Of a stretch of 64,000 bases of DNA, positions 24,768 to 38,100 are shown piece after piece. Within the stretch, counting starts at the first letter, position 1. Each line of letters opens with the position of its first letter. Source of the stretch: Balaenoptera acutorostrata (Eukaryota; Chordata; Mammalia; Artiodactyla; Balaenopteridae); contig NC_080070.1 in NCBI RefSeq assembly GCF_949987535.1, forward strand, positions 7,374,016 to 7,438,015, given 5' to 3'. The notes below the pieces were generated by a model. It worked only from the letters and a program-made list of their open reading frames with translations, was not told where the DNA came from and ran no database searches. The translations under genes and the position numbers were made by a program.

Positions 24768-25599
24768 ACCTTAAATTGCAGCCATTTAAAAGTATAATTA
24801 TGAGATTATGAGAAATATGGAAAACTTTGATATGGTAAGTGAAAGACAAAAGAAAAAGACAAAAAATTATGTGTGTCTCCGAACCATATAAAAAGAACAT
24901 GTCTGTGGACAGAGACGAAGTCTATATGAAACAAAATCGAGCATTTACATTAGAATACCAGAATTATGGACAACTTTCACTTCTTTTAAAATTTGCTTTA
25001 TTGTTGCTAAATTGTATATGTACAATATTGTTCGTTAAAAAAACCTTTAAGTTAGGGATAGCAATTACATATATCTAAGCAGTTCAACCATACTGGCTGC
25101 TTAAGAGTGAAAGGCAGAGTAAATTTAAGATCCATTTCATATTTAGGTTATAGACCATTTCTTGAATTTTATAGACTATGAGTCATGTTCCTAATGTAAG
25201 TCCATGGGGCCAGCGATGTCATGACTCTGCCTGACTTCCTGAGGATGAATACCCAGCCTCCTCACCCTTGGCAGGACCATTCTGAGGGATGATCTGCACC
25301 CTCTGAGTCCCCAGCAGAATGGACTCCCAGTTGCCGACGGGGGGACCTGCTCGTTAATGCTTAATGCCCCTTGATTTCTCACCTCCCTCACTTGGTTCCT
25401 GAGATCACCTCACAGATGACCCCTTGAACCTAATCCTTGACTGGGATTGGCTTTGGGGAGGAATCAAACCCCTGCACTCCCTCTCATTGTTTCTATCTCA
25501 GTAAATAGCGAGTATCCTATCCATCCATTTGCAGTTGACGCTGCATTTCCCCCCTCTTTCCGTCTGCATCTCCGTCTCCCTCTTCTGGGTCCCCCAAGA
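24768..25599. other. Unassigned sequence upstream of the ZNF786 promoter
   Basis: No exon or known repeat recognised. Confidence 0.5.
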
Positions 25600-26190
25600 G
25601 AGTGCGAGGATCGGTCACCCCCGGGCGGCTGCGGCTTGCGACTGACGCCGGTCTGCAAGGCGCGGGCTGCCCCGGCGGACAGCGCTCGCTCCTCCCGGCC
25701 GCAGGGGGCGCTGTGGGGCGGAGCGGCCGCGAGTCCCAGCGTGCACCGCGCCTGGGCTGGGCCTGCAGGTCGGCGGGGAGCGAGAGTAGGGGAGCTGCCG
25801 CCGCAGGGAAGGTGCCGCGGGCAGCCGGGACGCCTGGCTTGGCCGTAACCCGGTGCGGGGCCTGGTGGGACTGTGAGGGCCCATGGCCGAGCCGGCTCCG
25901 GTAAGAGGGGCTCCCCGCGCGGACGTCCGGCTCGGGGATCTGGGCGGGTCCTCGGGTTCCGGCTCGGCGGGCCGGCATCCTGGGGTCCTCCCGGGGCGGA
26001 GGCGAACGGGTGGGGCGGGGTCTGAGGGTCGCGCTGAGCGCCTGGTGTGGGGTCTGGACCCTGGACGGAGCCGGTGACCGCCGCCCCTGGGGCTCGTAGA
26101 TGTCCAAAGCCCTAAACAAAGCCGAGCGTGGAACTGGCGGAGTCTGGGCCGCGGGCGCCTGTGCGTGAGGCGGGCGGATGAGGGAAAGGA
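25600..26190 (+). promoter_or_regulatory. CpG-island promoter of the ZNF786-like gene
   Basis: This GC- and CpG-dense block surrounds the coding exon 1. It carries the CTCF-like core GCCGCAGGGGGCGCT at about 25698-25712 followed by a GGGGCGGAGC GC box. The arrangement and most bases match the ZNF425-like promoter, so the two promoters descend from one duplicated sequence. Confidence 0.75.
25883..25900 (+). CDS. ZNF786: ZNF786-like exon 1 coding part (MAEPAP)
   Basis: The ATG lies in GGCCCATGG context and is followed by six codons and the donor CCG|GTAAGAG, identical to exon 1 of the ZNF425-like gene. Confidence 0.8.
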
Positions 26191-29100
26191 TCGAAATTGG
26201 TCTGGGGCCGGCAATGCGTGTTAACTAGTTCAGCTAGTTTTACATTATAGTTACTGAATTTAGAACAAGTGTTTTAAAAGATTTAAGATTCTGAATTGTT
26301 GAAATGATGGTTGGTAGGGACTTAAATGGCAGAATTTAACGCTAACGTGTTGAAGTTTGTGTTGAGTGGGAGGACACGTTGGAAGGAAGGGGGTATAAAA
26401 ACCTAAGTAGGGTACACATTATTTGATTTTTTAGTGTTTTGTTGAAATTGAGGTTTTATGTTTTTCTCTATTTTATAAGCTTACATATTGAGCACTTTTT
26501 CAGATTACTAAGTGAATTCATGAGATTATTACTTTTAATATACCGTTAACAATCTCAACAAAAACCATAATTCCTAGGACTAAATATGTAAAAGATATGT
26601 AACACCTTTATAGCAAAAATTATAAATAACAGGCATACCTTGGGGATATTTTGGGTTTGGTTTCAGACTGCTGCAATAAAGCAAGTATCACCGTAAAGGA
26701 AGTCACGATTTTTTTTGGTTTCTCAGTGCATATTAAAGTTATGTTTATACTGTACTGTAGCGTGTTAAGTGTGCAGTAGCATTATGTCTTAAAAAACAAT
26801 GTACAGGGCTTCCCTGGTGGCGCAGTGGTTGAGAATCTGCCTGCCGATGCAGGGGACACGGGTTCGAGCCCTGGTCTGGGAAGATCCCACGTGCCGTGGA
26901 GCAACTGGGCCCGTGAGCCACAATTACTGAGCCTGCGCGTCTGGAGCCTGTGCTCCGCAACGAGAGAGGCCGCGATGGTGAGAGGCCCGCGCACCGCGAT
27001 GAAGAGTGGCCCCCGCTTGCCACAACTGGAGAGAGCCCTCGTACAGAAACGAAGACCCAACACAGCCAAAAAAAAAAAAAAACTAAAATAAATAAACTAA
27101 AAATAAAATTAAAAAAAAAAAAAAAAAACAATGTACAAACCTTAATTAAAAATACTCTGGCTAAAAATGCTAATCATTGTCTGAGCCTGGAGCAAGTTGT
27201 AATCTTTTTGCTGGTGGAGGGTCTTGGCTCCTTGTTGATGGTTGCTGACTGATCAGGGTGGTGGTTACTGAAGATTGGCATGTGGCAATTTCTTAAAATA
27301 AGACAACAGTGCAGTTTGCGGCATCAGTTGACTCTTCAGGAGTTATTTCTCTGTAGCATGCAATGCTGTTTAATAGCATTTTACCCACAGTAGCACTTCT
27401 TTCAAAATTGGAGTCAGTCCTCTTGAACCCTGCCACTGCTTTATCAACCAAGTTTATGTAATATTCTAAATCCTTTGTTGTCATTTCAACAATCTAAATG
27501 GCATCAGCAGGAGTAGATTCCATCTGGAGAAACCACTGTCTTTGCTCATCCATAAGAAGCAACTCCTCATCTGTTAAAGTTTTATCATGGGGTTACAGCA
27601 ATTCAATCACACCCTCAGGCTCTGCTTCGAATTCTAGTTCTCTTGCTGTTTCCACCACATCTGCAGTTACTTCCTCTACTGAAGTCTTGACCCCCTCAAA
27701 GTCATCCATGAAGGTTGGAATCAACTTCTTCCAAACTCCTGTTAACATTGATATTTCAGCTTCATCCCATGAATGATGAATGTTCTTCGTGGCATCTAGA
27801 AGGATAAATCCTTTCCAAAAGATTTTCAATTTACTTTGCCCAGATCCATCAGAGGAATCACTATGTATAGCAGCTATAGTCTTATGAAAGGTATTTCTTT
27901 TCTTTTTTTTTTTTTTTAGGATTGTTGTGAGGATCAAATCAGATAAATGTATTGGGTTTTTTTTGTTTGTTTTTTGTTTTTTAAACAGAAACCACCAGGT
28001 ATTTCGGAGGGAATTTATTTATTTATATTTTTTGGCTCTGTTGGGTCTTCGTTTCTGTGCGAGGGCTTTCTCTAGTTGCGGCAAGCGGGGACCACTCTTC
28101 ATCGCGGTGCGCGGGCCTCTCACTATCGCGGCCTCTCGTTGCGGAGCACAGGCTCCAGACGCGCGGGCTCAGTAGTTGGGGCTCACGGGCCCAGTTGCTC
28201 CGCGGCATGTGGGATCTTCCCAGACCAGGGCTCGAACCCGTGTCCCCTGCATTGGCAGGCAGATTCTCAACCACTGCGCCACCAGGGAAGCCCGAAAGGT
28301 ATTTCTTAAATAATAAGACTTAAAAGTCGAAATTACTTCTTGGTCCATAGGCTGCAAAATGGATATTGTGTTAGCAGGCGTGAAAACAACATTAATCTTG
28401 TACATCTCCTTCAGAGCTCTTGGGTGGTCAAGTGCATTGTCAATGAGCAGTAATATTTTGAAAGGAATCTTTTTCTGAGCAGTAGGTCTCAAGAGTGGGC
28501 TTAAAATATTTGGTAAATCATGTTGTAAACAGCTGTGCTGTCACCCAGGCTTTGTTGTTCCATTTCTAGAGCACAGGCAGAGTTGATTTAGCATAATTGT
28601 TAAGGGCCCTAGGATTTTTGGAATGGTAAATGAACAGGGGTTTCAACTTATAGTCACCAGCTGCATTTAGCTCCCAACAGAGACTCAGCTTGTCCTTTGA
28701 AACTTTGATGCCAGGCATTGATTTTCCTCTCTAGCTATGAAAGTCCTAGAAGATATCTTTCCCCAATATTAGGCTGTTTTGTCTATACTGAAAATCTGTT
28801 GTTTAGTATAGCCACCTTCATTAATTATCTTAGCTAGGTCTGGAGAACTTGCTGCAGCTTCTACACCATCACTTGCTGATGCACCTTGCACATTTATGTT
28901 TAGGAGATGGCTTCTTTCCTTCAGCCTCATAAACTGTGCTCTGCTGGCTTCACACTTCTTCCGCAGCTTCCTCACACCTCTCAGGCTTCATAGCATTGAA
29001 AAGAGTTAGGACCTTGCTCTGCATTAGGCTTTGGATTAGGGCGATGTTGTGGCTGGTTTAATCTTCTCTCTAGACCACTAAAACTTGTTTTGTATCAGCA

Positions 29101-32100
29101 GTAAGGCTGTTTTGCTTATCATTTGTGTGCTCACCGGAGTAGCACTTTAATTTCCTTCAAGAACTTTTCCTTTGCATTCACAACTTGGCTAACTGACACA
29201 AGGGGCTTAGCTTTTGAGCCTGTTTCAGCTTTCCACGTGCCTTCCTCACTAAGCTTAATCATTTCTAGCTTTTGATTTAAAGTGAGAAATGTGTGACTCT
29301 TCCTTTTACTTGAACACTTAGAGGCCATTAAGTGTTCACTTGAACACTTAATAATGTAGGGTTATTAAGCGGCCTAATTTCAATATTGTTCTGTCTCAGG
29401 GAATAAGGAGGCCCGAGGAGAGGGAGAGAGATGGGCCAGTCCGTGGGGCAGTCAGAACACACACATTTTTTTTAATAACTTTTTTTTAAATAAATGTATT
29501 TATTTTTGGCTGTGTTGGGTCTTTGTTGCTGCGCGCAGGCTTTCTCTAGTTGCAGCGAGCAGGGGCTACTCTTGGTTGCAGTGCGTGGGCTTCTCATTAA
29601 GGTGGCTTCTCTTATTGCGGAGCATGGGCTCTAGGTGCGTGGGCTTCAGTAGTTGCAGCACACGGGCTCAGTAGTTGTGGCTCATGGGCTCTAGAGCACA
29701 GGCTCAGTAGTTGTGGCGCACGGGCTTAGTTGCTCCACAGCATGTGGGATCTTCCCGGACCAGGGCTTGAACCTATGTGCCCTGCATTGGCAGGTGGACT
29801 CTTAACCACTGCACCACCAGGGAAGTCCCAGAACACATACATGGATTGATTAAGTTTGCCATCTTACGTGGGCATGGCTCATGGCGCCCAAACACAATTA
29901 AAATGGTAACATCAGGGCTTCCATGGTAGCGCAGTGGAGCAGCTAAGCCCGTGCACCACAACTACTGAGCCTGCGCTCTAGAGCCCGCGAGCCACAACCA
30001 CTGAGCCCACGTGCCACAACTACTGAAGCCTGCGCACCTAGAGCCCGTGCTCCGCAACAAGAGAGGCCAGCACAATGAGAAGCCCACGCACTGCAACCAA
30101 GAGTAGCCCCCGCTCGCCACAACTAGGAAAGCCCGCACGCAGCAACGAAGACCCAACACAGTCAAAACTAAATAAATAAATAAATTTTTAAAAAATGGTA
30201 ACATCAAAGATCACTGATCACAAATCACCATAACAAATACAATAATAATGAAAAACTTTGAAATATTGTGAGAATTACCAAAAAGTGACACGGAGACATG
30301 AAGTGAGCAAATGCTGTTGGAAAAATGGCGCCAATAGGCTTGTTCGACACAGGGCTGCCACAGACCTTCAGTTTGTAAAAAATGCAGTATCTGCATTTTT
30401 TACAAAGCACAAAGCACAGTAAGATGAGATATGCCTGTAAACAGGAGGTAAATCATGCCCATAAATGGGAAGACTAAATATAATAAAGATGATACTTTCC
30501 TTCCAAGTTAATATATAAATTTACTGCAACTTCATCAGAATGGCAGTAAGAGTTTTGTAAATTATATAAACGGATTCTAAATTTCGTTTGGAAAAATATA
30601 GGTCAAAATATGATGCTGAAAAAAAGAATAACAGGGGGACTTGCCCTAGCAGATAATAAAATTTACAGTAAATCCATAGAATTAATACAGTACTGTTTTG
30701 TGCAGGGGTAGACACATGGAGCAGAGGAAACCCAAAGAGGACCCCAGAGCAGACTGCTGAGTTAAATAGTGTCTCCCCCAATACATGTCCTTCCCAGAAC
30801 CTCAGATTGTGACCTAAATAGGAGTAGGGTTGCTGCAGATGAAACTCGTTAAGATGAGATCAGACTGGAGTAGGACAGGTTCGTAATCCATCATGAGTGG
30901 TGTCTTTATAAGAAGAGGAGCAGAGTCACAGAGACCCAGACACACAAAGGGAGAAGGCCCTGTGACAGTGGAGGCAGAGATGGAACTATGCAGCTTCAAG
31001 CTGAGAAATGCCAAGTATCAACAACCACCACCAGAAGCGAAGGGAAAGGCATGGAACAGATTCTCCCCTAAAGGCTTCAGAGAGAGCATAGCTCTGCTGA
31101 CACTTTGATTTCAGACTTCTAACTACCAGAACTATGAGAGAATAAATATTTATTGTTTAAAGCCGCCAAGTTTGTGGTACTTTGTGACAGCAGCCCTAGG
31201 AATCTAATTCGGAGAACTTCAGAAGTGGTGTTGGGACAACTGACTTTTCCATTTGGAAAAAAACACAAAGGTAGATCATTGCTGTATGCCATAAAAAAAT
31301 TACGTTCCAGATAAATTAAAAATCTAAACATGAAAAGTAAAACTTCAGTCTTTTGGAAGGAAATGTAGGATATCTTCATAATCTTAGTGTAGAAGAAAAT
31401 TTCTCAAACCACAAAGGGCAAAATGAACTAAGAAAAGATTGATATATTGCATTACAATTGAAAATTTATGTACAGTATAAGACAGCTTAAGTAAAAATAA
31501 AAGGTAAGAGATACACTAGGAGAAAGTATTTGTAAACTAATGTAGTCAACAGTTAATACACAAATTATATAAAGAAATCTTAGACATGAAAGGACAAATA
31601 ACCCAGTAAAAATACAGGCAAAGGATATGAACAGGCAGTTCACAACAGAACTAAAAGCAAATGGTCAATGGATAAAAGAATGAATTAAAAATTGTGACAT
31701 TCAGACAATGGAACACTATACAAAATTAAATCAGTTCTATGTATATCAAGATGGACAGATCTCAAAATGTTGCATGAAAAATGCAAGTTGCAGTACAATA
31801 AAGCATTTGTGTATAAAAGACAAAGCAATACTATATTATTCATAGATACATATGTGTATTAAAAAAAGTAAAAACATGAGCTGAAAACTTACCACATGCA
31901 TCATCATGTTTGTGTGTCAGAAGGGAGGTGAATAGGACTGAGTAAGAATAAGATTGAAGTGGGGACCAAGGGGGCTTTGAGTTTTACCTGTCAAATTCTA
32001 TTTCTTTAGAAGGAAATCTGAAGAAAAAATGTTAAATTTGTTAAATCAGTGGTAAATACTCAGATGGTTGTTATAATGTACTCTGTAATTTTCTGGATCT

Positions 32101-35100
32101 TTCAAACTCCTGAAGATTAAAGAAATAAACAATGAAGGCTTTTTGAGCATTTTTGAAAAACATTTTAAAAGTAATGAATTTAATCAGAAGAGGACAATAA
32201 GTATATTTAACACTGAAATTAAAACATGCATTCAGTTCTGCCATCATACATCATATGCATTTCTAAAACTCACAGTGCAATGCAAAATCATGCAGTAAAA
32301 ACCACAGAGCTTATGGGAGAAATGGGGTTAGGTACACAACACTCAAAAAGTTTGTCAGTGACAAGTTAAAAAGAAAAGATAGAAACATAATAAAAACAGC
32401 TCAGTTTTATGCATGTTAAATGATTAAGAAATAATTACCTTAAAAACAGTCTGAAATTTGCTTGTGGAAGTGGGTGTAAGAAGGGATGGAGCTTTTGAGT
32501 TATTGTGAAGTAGTGGAAGGAACAGTATCTGAAATTAGATGGAAAGCTGTAACACCAGGTGTGAATAGGTAGGGCTCACCACAGGGTGATCTGAGGCAGC
32601 TGGTGCTTGAAGGGTATGCATGTGTGTGCTTTGTATATTCCTATTCAGTTCAGTTCTCATAGTAGCGACCAGAACTCTAAAATCCCTAGGAATGAATCTG
32701 TCAAGAATTATATAAGCTCTATATGAAGAAAACAAATTTTACTAAAGAAAATTTAAAAATCTAGGTAAATAAAAGATGTTTCTGGATGGAAAGATCCCAT
32801 AATTCAGAGACCCACTTCTCTCAAAATTAATTCATATACTTAGTATATTCCTATCAGAATCCCAATAGAATTTATATAAATTTGACAAAATATTTTTCCT
32901 GTTTATTTAGAAGAGAAAATAGACAAGGAAGGTCAAGACAGTTTCCTTTAAAAAAATGATCAAGGTGGTGGTAGATGGCCATATCCTCTTAAATAGCAAA
33001 TCATTTGGTAAAACTTAAGAATTAAACAGTCCAGTATTGGAGCAAGAATAGACAAAATCACCAGTGGAACAAAAATATAACCAAGTATAAATGGAAAACT
33101 AGTTTATGAAAAAGCGATCCCAACACAATGGTAAAAGAATAGTCAATAAGTTTTGTGATAATTTAATATCTCTTTGGAAAAAGAATTATGTCCCTTATTG
33201 TTATAATATACCAGAATCTTTTATAATTTTAGAATAGGGAAAGTCTTCCAAATCAAGGTACTAAACCCTGAAGCCACAAAAGAGGTTCTAGTAAGTACAA
33301 CACTATGAGATAAAAGCAGTGTACGTACTTTGAAAAGAGATGGGGAAATTATCTGAGAATTATGATTGTTTCCACCAAAAACTTAATACTATTAGAATTG
33401 ATAAACAAACATGGTACATTAATTGGATATAAGATAAGTTTACAAAAATCAATTTTTAAAAAATTCTAGTAGGAATGATTTGAAGTGGCAGAGGTGGTCC
33501 CATTTATAATTGTTGGGAAAACTACACAATACTAGAAATAAAGTTCATAGAAAAGATTCAGAACATTTATGAAGAAAATCATTAAGTTTATTAAAGGATA
33601 GGAAGCAAGATCAAATAAATGGAATGGTAGAACATGTTCCTAGATGAGCTCAATCTTTCCTAAATACACATATAAATTTAATTAAAATTGAATCCCAATG
33701 TACTTTTTTTTTTAACTGGACAAAATTATTTTAGAATTTGTAAGGAAGAATAAATATTCCAGAAATTAACAGCAGTAGCTTGACAAAGAATGGGCGTGGG
33801 GGGGCACTTATAACATTGCATAGGTACTGTAATCAGATAGGTACAGATAGTATAACAATATGTAGATTCACATACATATGAAAATCTAATATATGCAAAA
33901 GTGAAGGTCAGGATTTTAATCTAAGAAAGAGTGGTGCATTTATTAGTGTTCTGTGATTGGCTGTCCATATGTACATAAATAAAGATAAGAATATCATCTG
34001 TAGAATTAAGCTGCAAATCTAATTGTGAAAGAAATTCAGTAGAATATTTGTATAATTTTTTGATTGTGACAAATATAAAAAATGAAAGTAAAAGCTGGAA
34101 ACAATATGGAAAAGACTCAGGTTTTAACTAAATAAAAGGGTCAAAAATGTTCTCTTTGGCAGAAGAGAAAGTCAAAATACAAATGATAAACTAGAAGAAA
34201 ATGTTTGTTAACTAGTCAAAGGATTATTAACCCTAACGTAAGAAAGTTAATTCAAATTATAGGAGCCCACTAAAACGTTGAACAAAGGATGTGAACAGGC
34301 ATGCACAAAGATAAGTGGAACCCCCCCTCCCCGCCAAATATGAAAATGTTACTAAGCCTCACAAATGAATGCAAATTAAAATAAGTACAAGGGACTTCCC
34401 TGGCGGTCCAGTGGTTAAGACTCCGCGTTCCCAATGCAGGGGGCACAGGTTCAATCCCTGGTGGGGGAACTAAGATCCCACGTGGCTCACAGAGAAGCCT
34501 AAAAAATAAATAAATAAAACAGTGAAATAGAATTTTTTACCTATCATGTTGGCCAATAAGCAAACAAATAAATAAGGTTTCAGAACATCCTGTGCTGGCA
34601 AAGGTGTAAAGAAATGTCTCTTCTTATTAGCAAGGGTAAAAGTGCTGGATTCTTTTTGGAAGGCAATCTAGGGGTATCTCATGAACTGAAGATGTTTCTA
34701 TCCTTTGATTTAGTAGTTCTCCTTTTTAGCCTTTTCCTGCAGAAGTAAAACCACTAATATATAAGGAAGCATATCAGAGCATTGTTGGTAATTTATAAAG
34801 GAAATGGAAACAATATATGTGTCATCAGTGGAGTATGTGTACCCATGGAATATAATGCAGTTAAGAAAAAAACGATTTTGCCTATGTAAATTGACCTGGA
34901 AAGATGACATGTTAAGTGAAAGAAGTTACACAGTGATTTGTTCCCATTTTTGTTTAAAAAAAGAAGAAGAAAAATGAAAGAGTTCCATGCTATACATATG
35001 CATATGTAGTTGGAACAGGCATAGAGAAACAAGTGGAAGGGGGTGGTCATGGTCACCAACAGAACCACATGATGGGAGTCAGGGAAGGAGCAGTTCCCAA

Positions 35101-38100
35101 GGAAGAAGCTGCCTAACGCACAAAAACACTGTCCACTGCAAAACTCTTAAATTGATGAAAAGGAACTGGAGTTTTGAAGCCATTATAACTGTATATGTAT
35201 TATGCCTATAATTTCAGTTACCTCTGACTTTTGAGGATGTGGCCGTTTATTTCTCCGAGCAAGAATGGCAGAATCTAGAGGCATGGCAGAAGGAGCTTTA
35301 CAAGCAAGTAATGAGAACCAATTATGAGATTCTTGTTTCTCTAGGTAAGAAGTGTTTAACTGGCTCGGGCATGGAACTGGGTCCTGTTAGGGGTTTCAGT
35401 CACTCCATACTCCTGTCTGTCAGGTAGCCAGATTTCTCAGAAATTAACTCAGAAAGGCATTTTTATGCAGAGTCTTTTGTTAATATCTGTAAGCATTGCT
35501 AATCCTTACTCAAGGGTAGACGTTGCTACATAAGAATATTTGTGACAGCATGTAATGTAACATGGTCAGAGATGACTAAATATATGTCAGGGCTTTTAAT
35601 CACTATATACTTACTCACAGGTTGCCATGATTTTTCAACATGGATACATACCTTGCCCATATCCATAAAGTACCCTGTATCTTTAACCTAGGATGTTCCT
35701 ACCTGTCAGCTTTTACAGTGGTGTCCATATACCTCAAAAAAGCTAATGTTATTTTTCCCTGCAATGAGATTTCGGAAGGCTATACACAGGTGTTTAACCG
35801 CAGTTGTTTCTGCATGGTTACGGTAATGGTGTTCTTTTTAGTCTTTTTGCTTAGTCTTTGTATTTTACTACTGAATATGATTTTTAAAAAATCAGTCTGT
35901 TTGGAGAAGCATCAAAATGAATGATAAAAGTCTCTTGCCTCACCCCTCACTCAGTTAATTCCCCAAAGGCAACCATGTTAATTATTTCTGTTTTAGTTTT
36001 TACTGCAGTTTACTTCAGTCTATTGTGCTTACACCTGTATTTCTTGGTTTATCGAGTTTAACTCCTTACTGTGAAAAATGAGGGTTTCACTCACTTATAC
36101 TATCCCTCTTCTATCTCCTTTTTCCCCCTTCTTCCGAAATTTTGATAGTTTTTTAAAAATTTTTTTAACTTTAAAAAAAAAATTTTATTATCTGTGTTAC
36201 AAATATTTCTTTCCAATTTGTTCCATACACACACACACACACACACAGACACATATATTTGTTGTTGTTGTTTTATCTTTTGGCCGCACTGCGTGGCTTG
36301 TGGGATCCCAGTTCCCCGACCAGGGATCAAATGCATGCCCCCTGCATTGGCAGTGTGGAGTCTTAACCACTGGACTGCCAGGGAAGCCCCTGATAGTTTT
36401 TTAATGCCTCTGTTGGCCACCTTTATAATTTAAATAATAAACTAGATCTAGAAGATCATGTTTCATGAACTTTATATTATATCTCTTTATTCTTTCAGTC
36501 TATGAAGGTAATTAGTTCTCCTATATTCCCTCCACTTCTCTTGCCAGCGTCTGACAGCCAAACCACTTCTTTTATATTGCAATGTTTCTAATAATTATGT
36601 TCTGTTCCATTACCATAATTAAGATTTCCAGTTTCTATACAGTGTTTCTAAAATATTAATACAAGATATTACATTTTTTTCATTGTTAGCGAAGAACCAA
36701 TTAAAGTAATTGAATCTATAGAGAAAAGAAAAATAATCTTGTGTCATGAACCCTGTGCCACCCAAAAAGAATGTTCCAAGCATGAAGATCAAATGGATGT
36801 GGACTTCAATGGTGGCGCAGTGGTTAAGATTCTGCCTGCCAGTGCAGGGGCCATGGGTATGATCCCTGGTTCAGGAAGATCCCACATGTCGTGGAGCAAC
36901 TAAGCCCATGCTTCACAACTACTGAGCCTGCACTCTAGAGCCCACGAGCCACAACTACTGAGCCCGCGTGCCACAGCTACTGAAGCCCATGCTGCTAGAG
37001 CCCGTGCTCCACAACAAGAGAAGCCACTGCAATGAGAAGCCCGCACACCACAGTGAAGAGTAGCCCCTGCTCGACACAACTAGAGAAAGCCCACGCACAG
37101 CAATGAAGACCCAACAAAAGATCAAATAGACGTGAAGTGGTGTATCAATGTGGGTTTGGTTTGCATTTCCTTAATGGCTAATCATGTTGAGCATCTTTTC
37201 ATTTGTGTATCTTCTTTGGAGAAATGTCTATTCAAATACTTTGCCCATTTTTATAGTGGGCTATTTGTCTTTTTATTGTTGGGTTATAAGTGTTCTCTAT
37301 TTGTTCTGAATACTGAACCCTTATCAGATACATGATTTGCAGATATTTTCTCCGTTTCTTGGGTTACCTGTTCCCTTTTTGATGGAGTCCTTTGAAGCAC
37401 AAAAGTTTTAAGTTTTGATGAATTCCAGTTTATTTTTTCTTTTGTTTCTTGAGCTTTTGGTGTCATATCTAAGAAGCCATTGCCTAATTCAGTGTCACAA
37501 AGATCCACTCCTATGTTTTCTTCTAAGAGTTTTATAGTTTTAGTGCGTATATTTAGGTCTTTGATCCTTTTTTTTCCTTCTTTGATCCATTTTGAGTTAA
37601 TTTTTTCACACTGTGTGATATAGGGATCCAGCCTCTTTTGCATATGGATATCCAGTTGTCCCTACACCATTTGTGGAAAAGACTGTTCTTTCCCCCATTG
37701 AATTATCTTGGCACCCTTTTGGAAAACCAATTAACCGTAAATGTCGGAGTTTATTTCTGGATTCTCGAGTCTGTTTCATGGATCTATATGTCTAGTCTTA
37801 TGCCAGTACCACACTGTTTTAATTACCATTGCTTTAGGATCAGTTTGTCAATTTCTGCCAAAAAAAAAAAACAGGCAGATGGGGTTTGGGGAATATTGTC
37901 ATCTTAATAGTACTAAGTCTTCCAATTCATGAACATGGGATATCATTTCATTTATTTAATACTTTTTTTTTAGGACTTCTAAAATTACTTTCAACAACAT
38001 TTTATGATTTGTATTGTGCAAGTCTTATGTTTCTTTTATTAAATTTATTCCTAAGTATTTTACTCCTTTTGATGTTCTTATAAATGGACTTGTTTTCTTA

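Larger units (their letters stand above)
26630..30437 (-). mobile_element. Tigger1-type DNA transposon (pogo/Tc1-mariner), nearly end to end, degenerate
   Basis: The left end CAGGCATACC and the right end GATATGCCTG form the Tigger1 terminal inverted repeat. Minus-strand fragments read as transposase: an N-terminal DNA-binding part starting [12 protein letters not shown] (29328), [19 protein letters not shown], then [17 protein letters not shown] with [18 protein letters not shown] of the DDE catalytic domain, and the C-terminal [18 protein letters not shown]. Frames are broken and four CHR SINEs are inserted, so it is inactive. It lies in intron 1 of the ZNF786-like gene. Confidence 0.9.
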
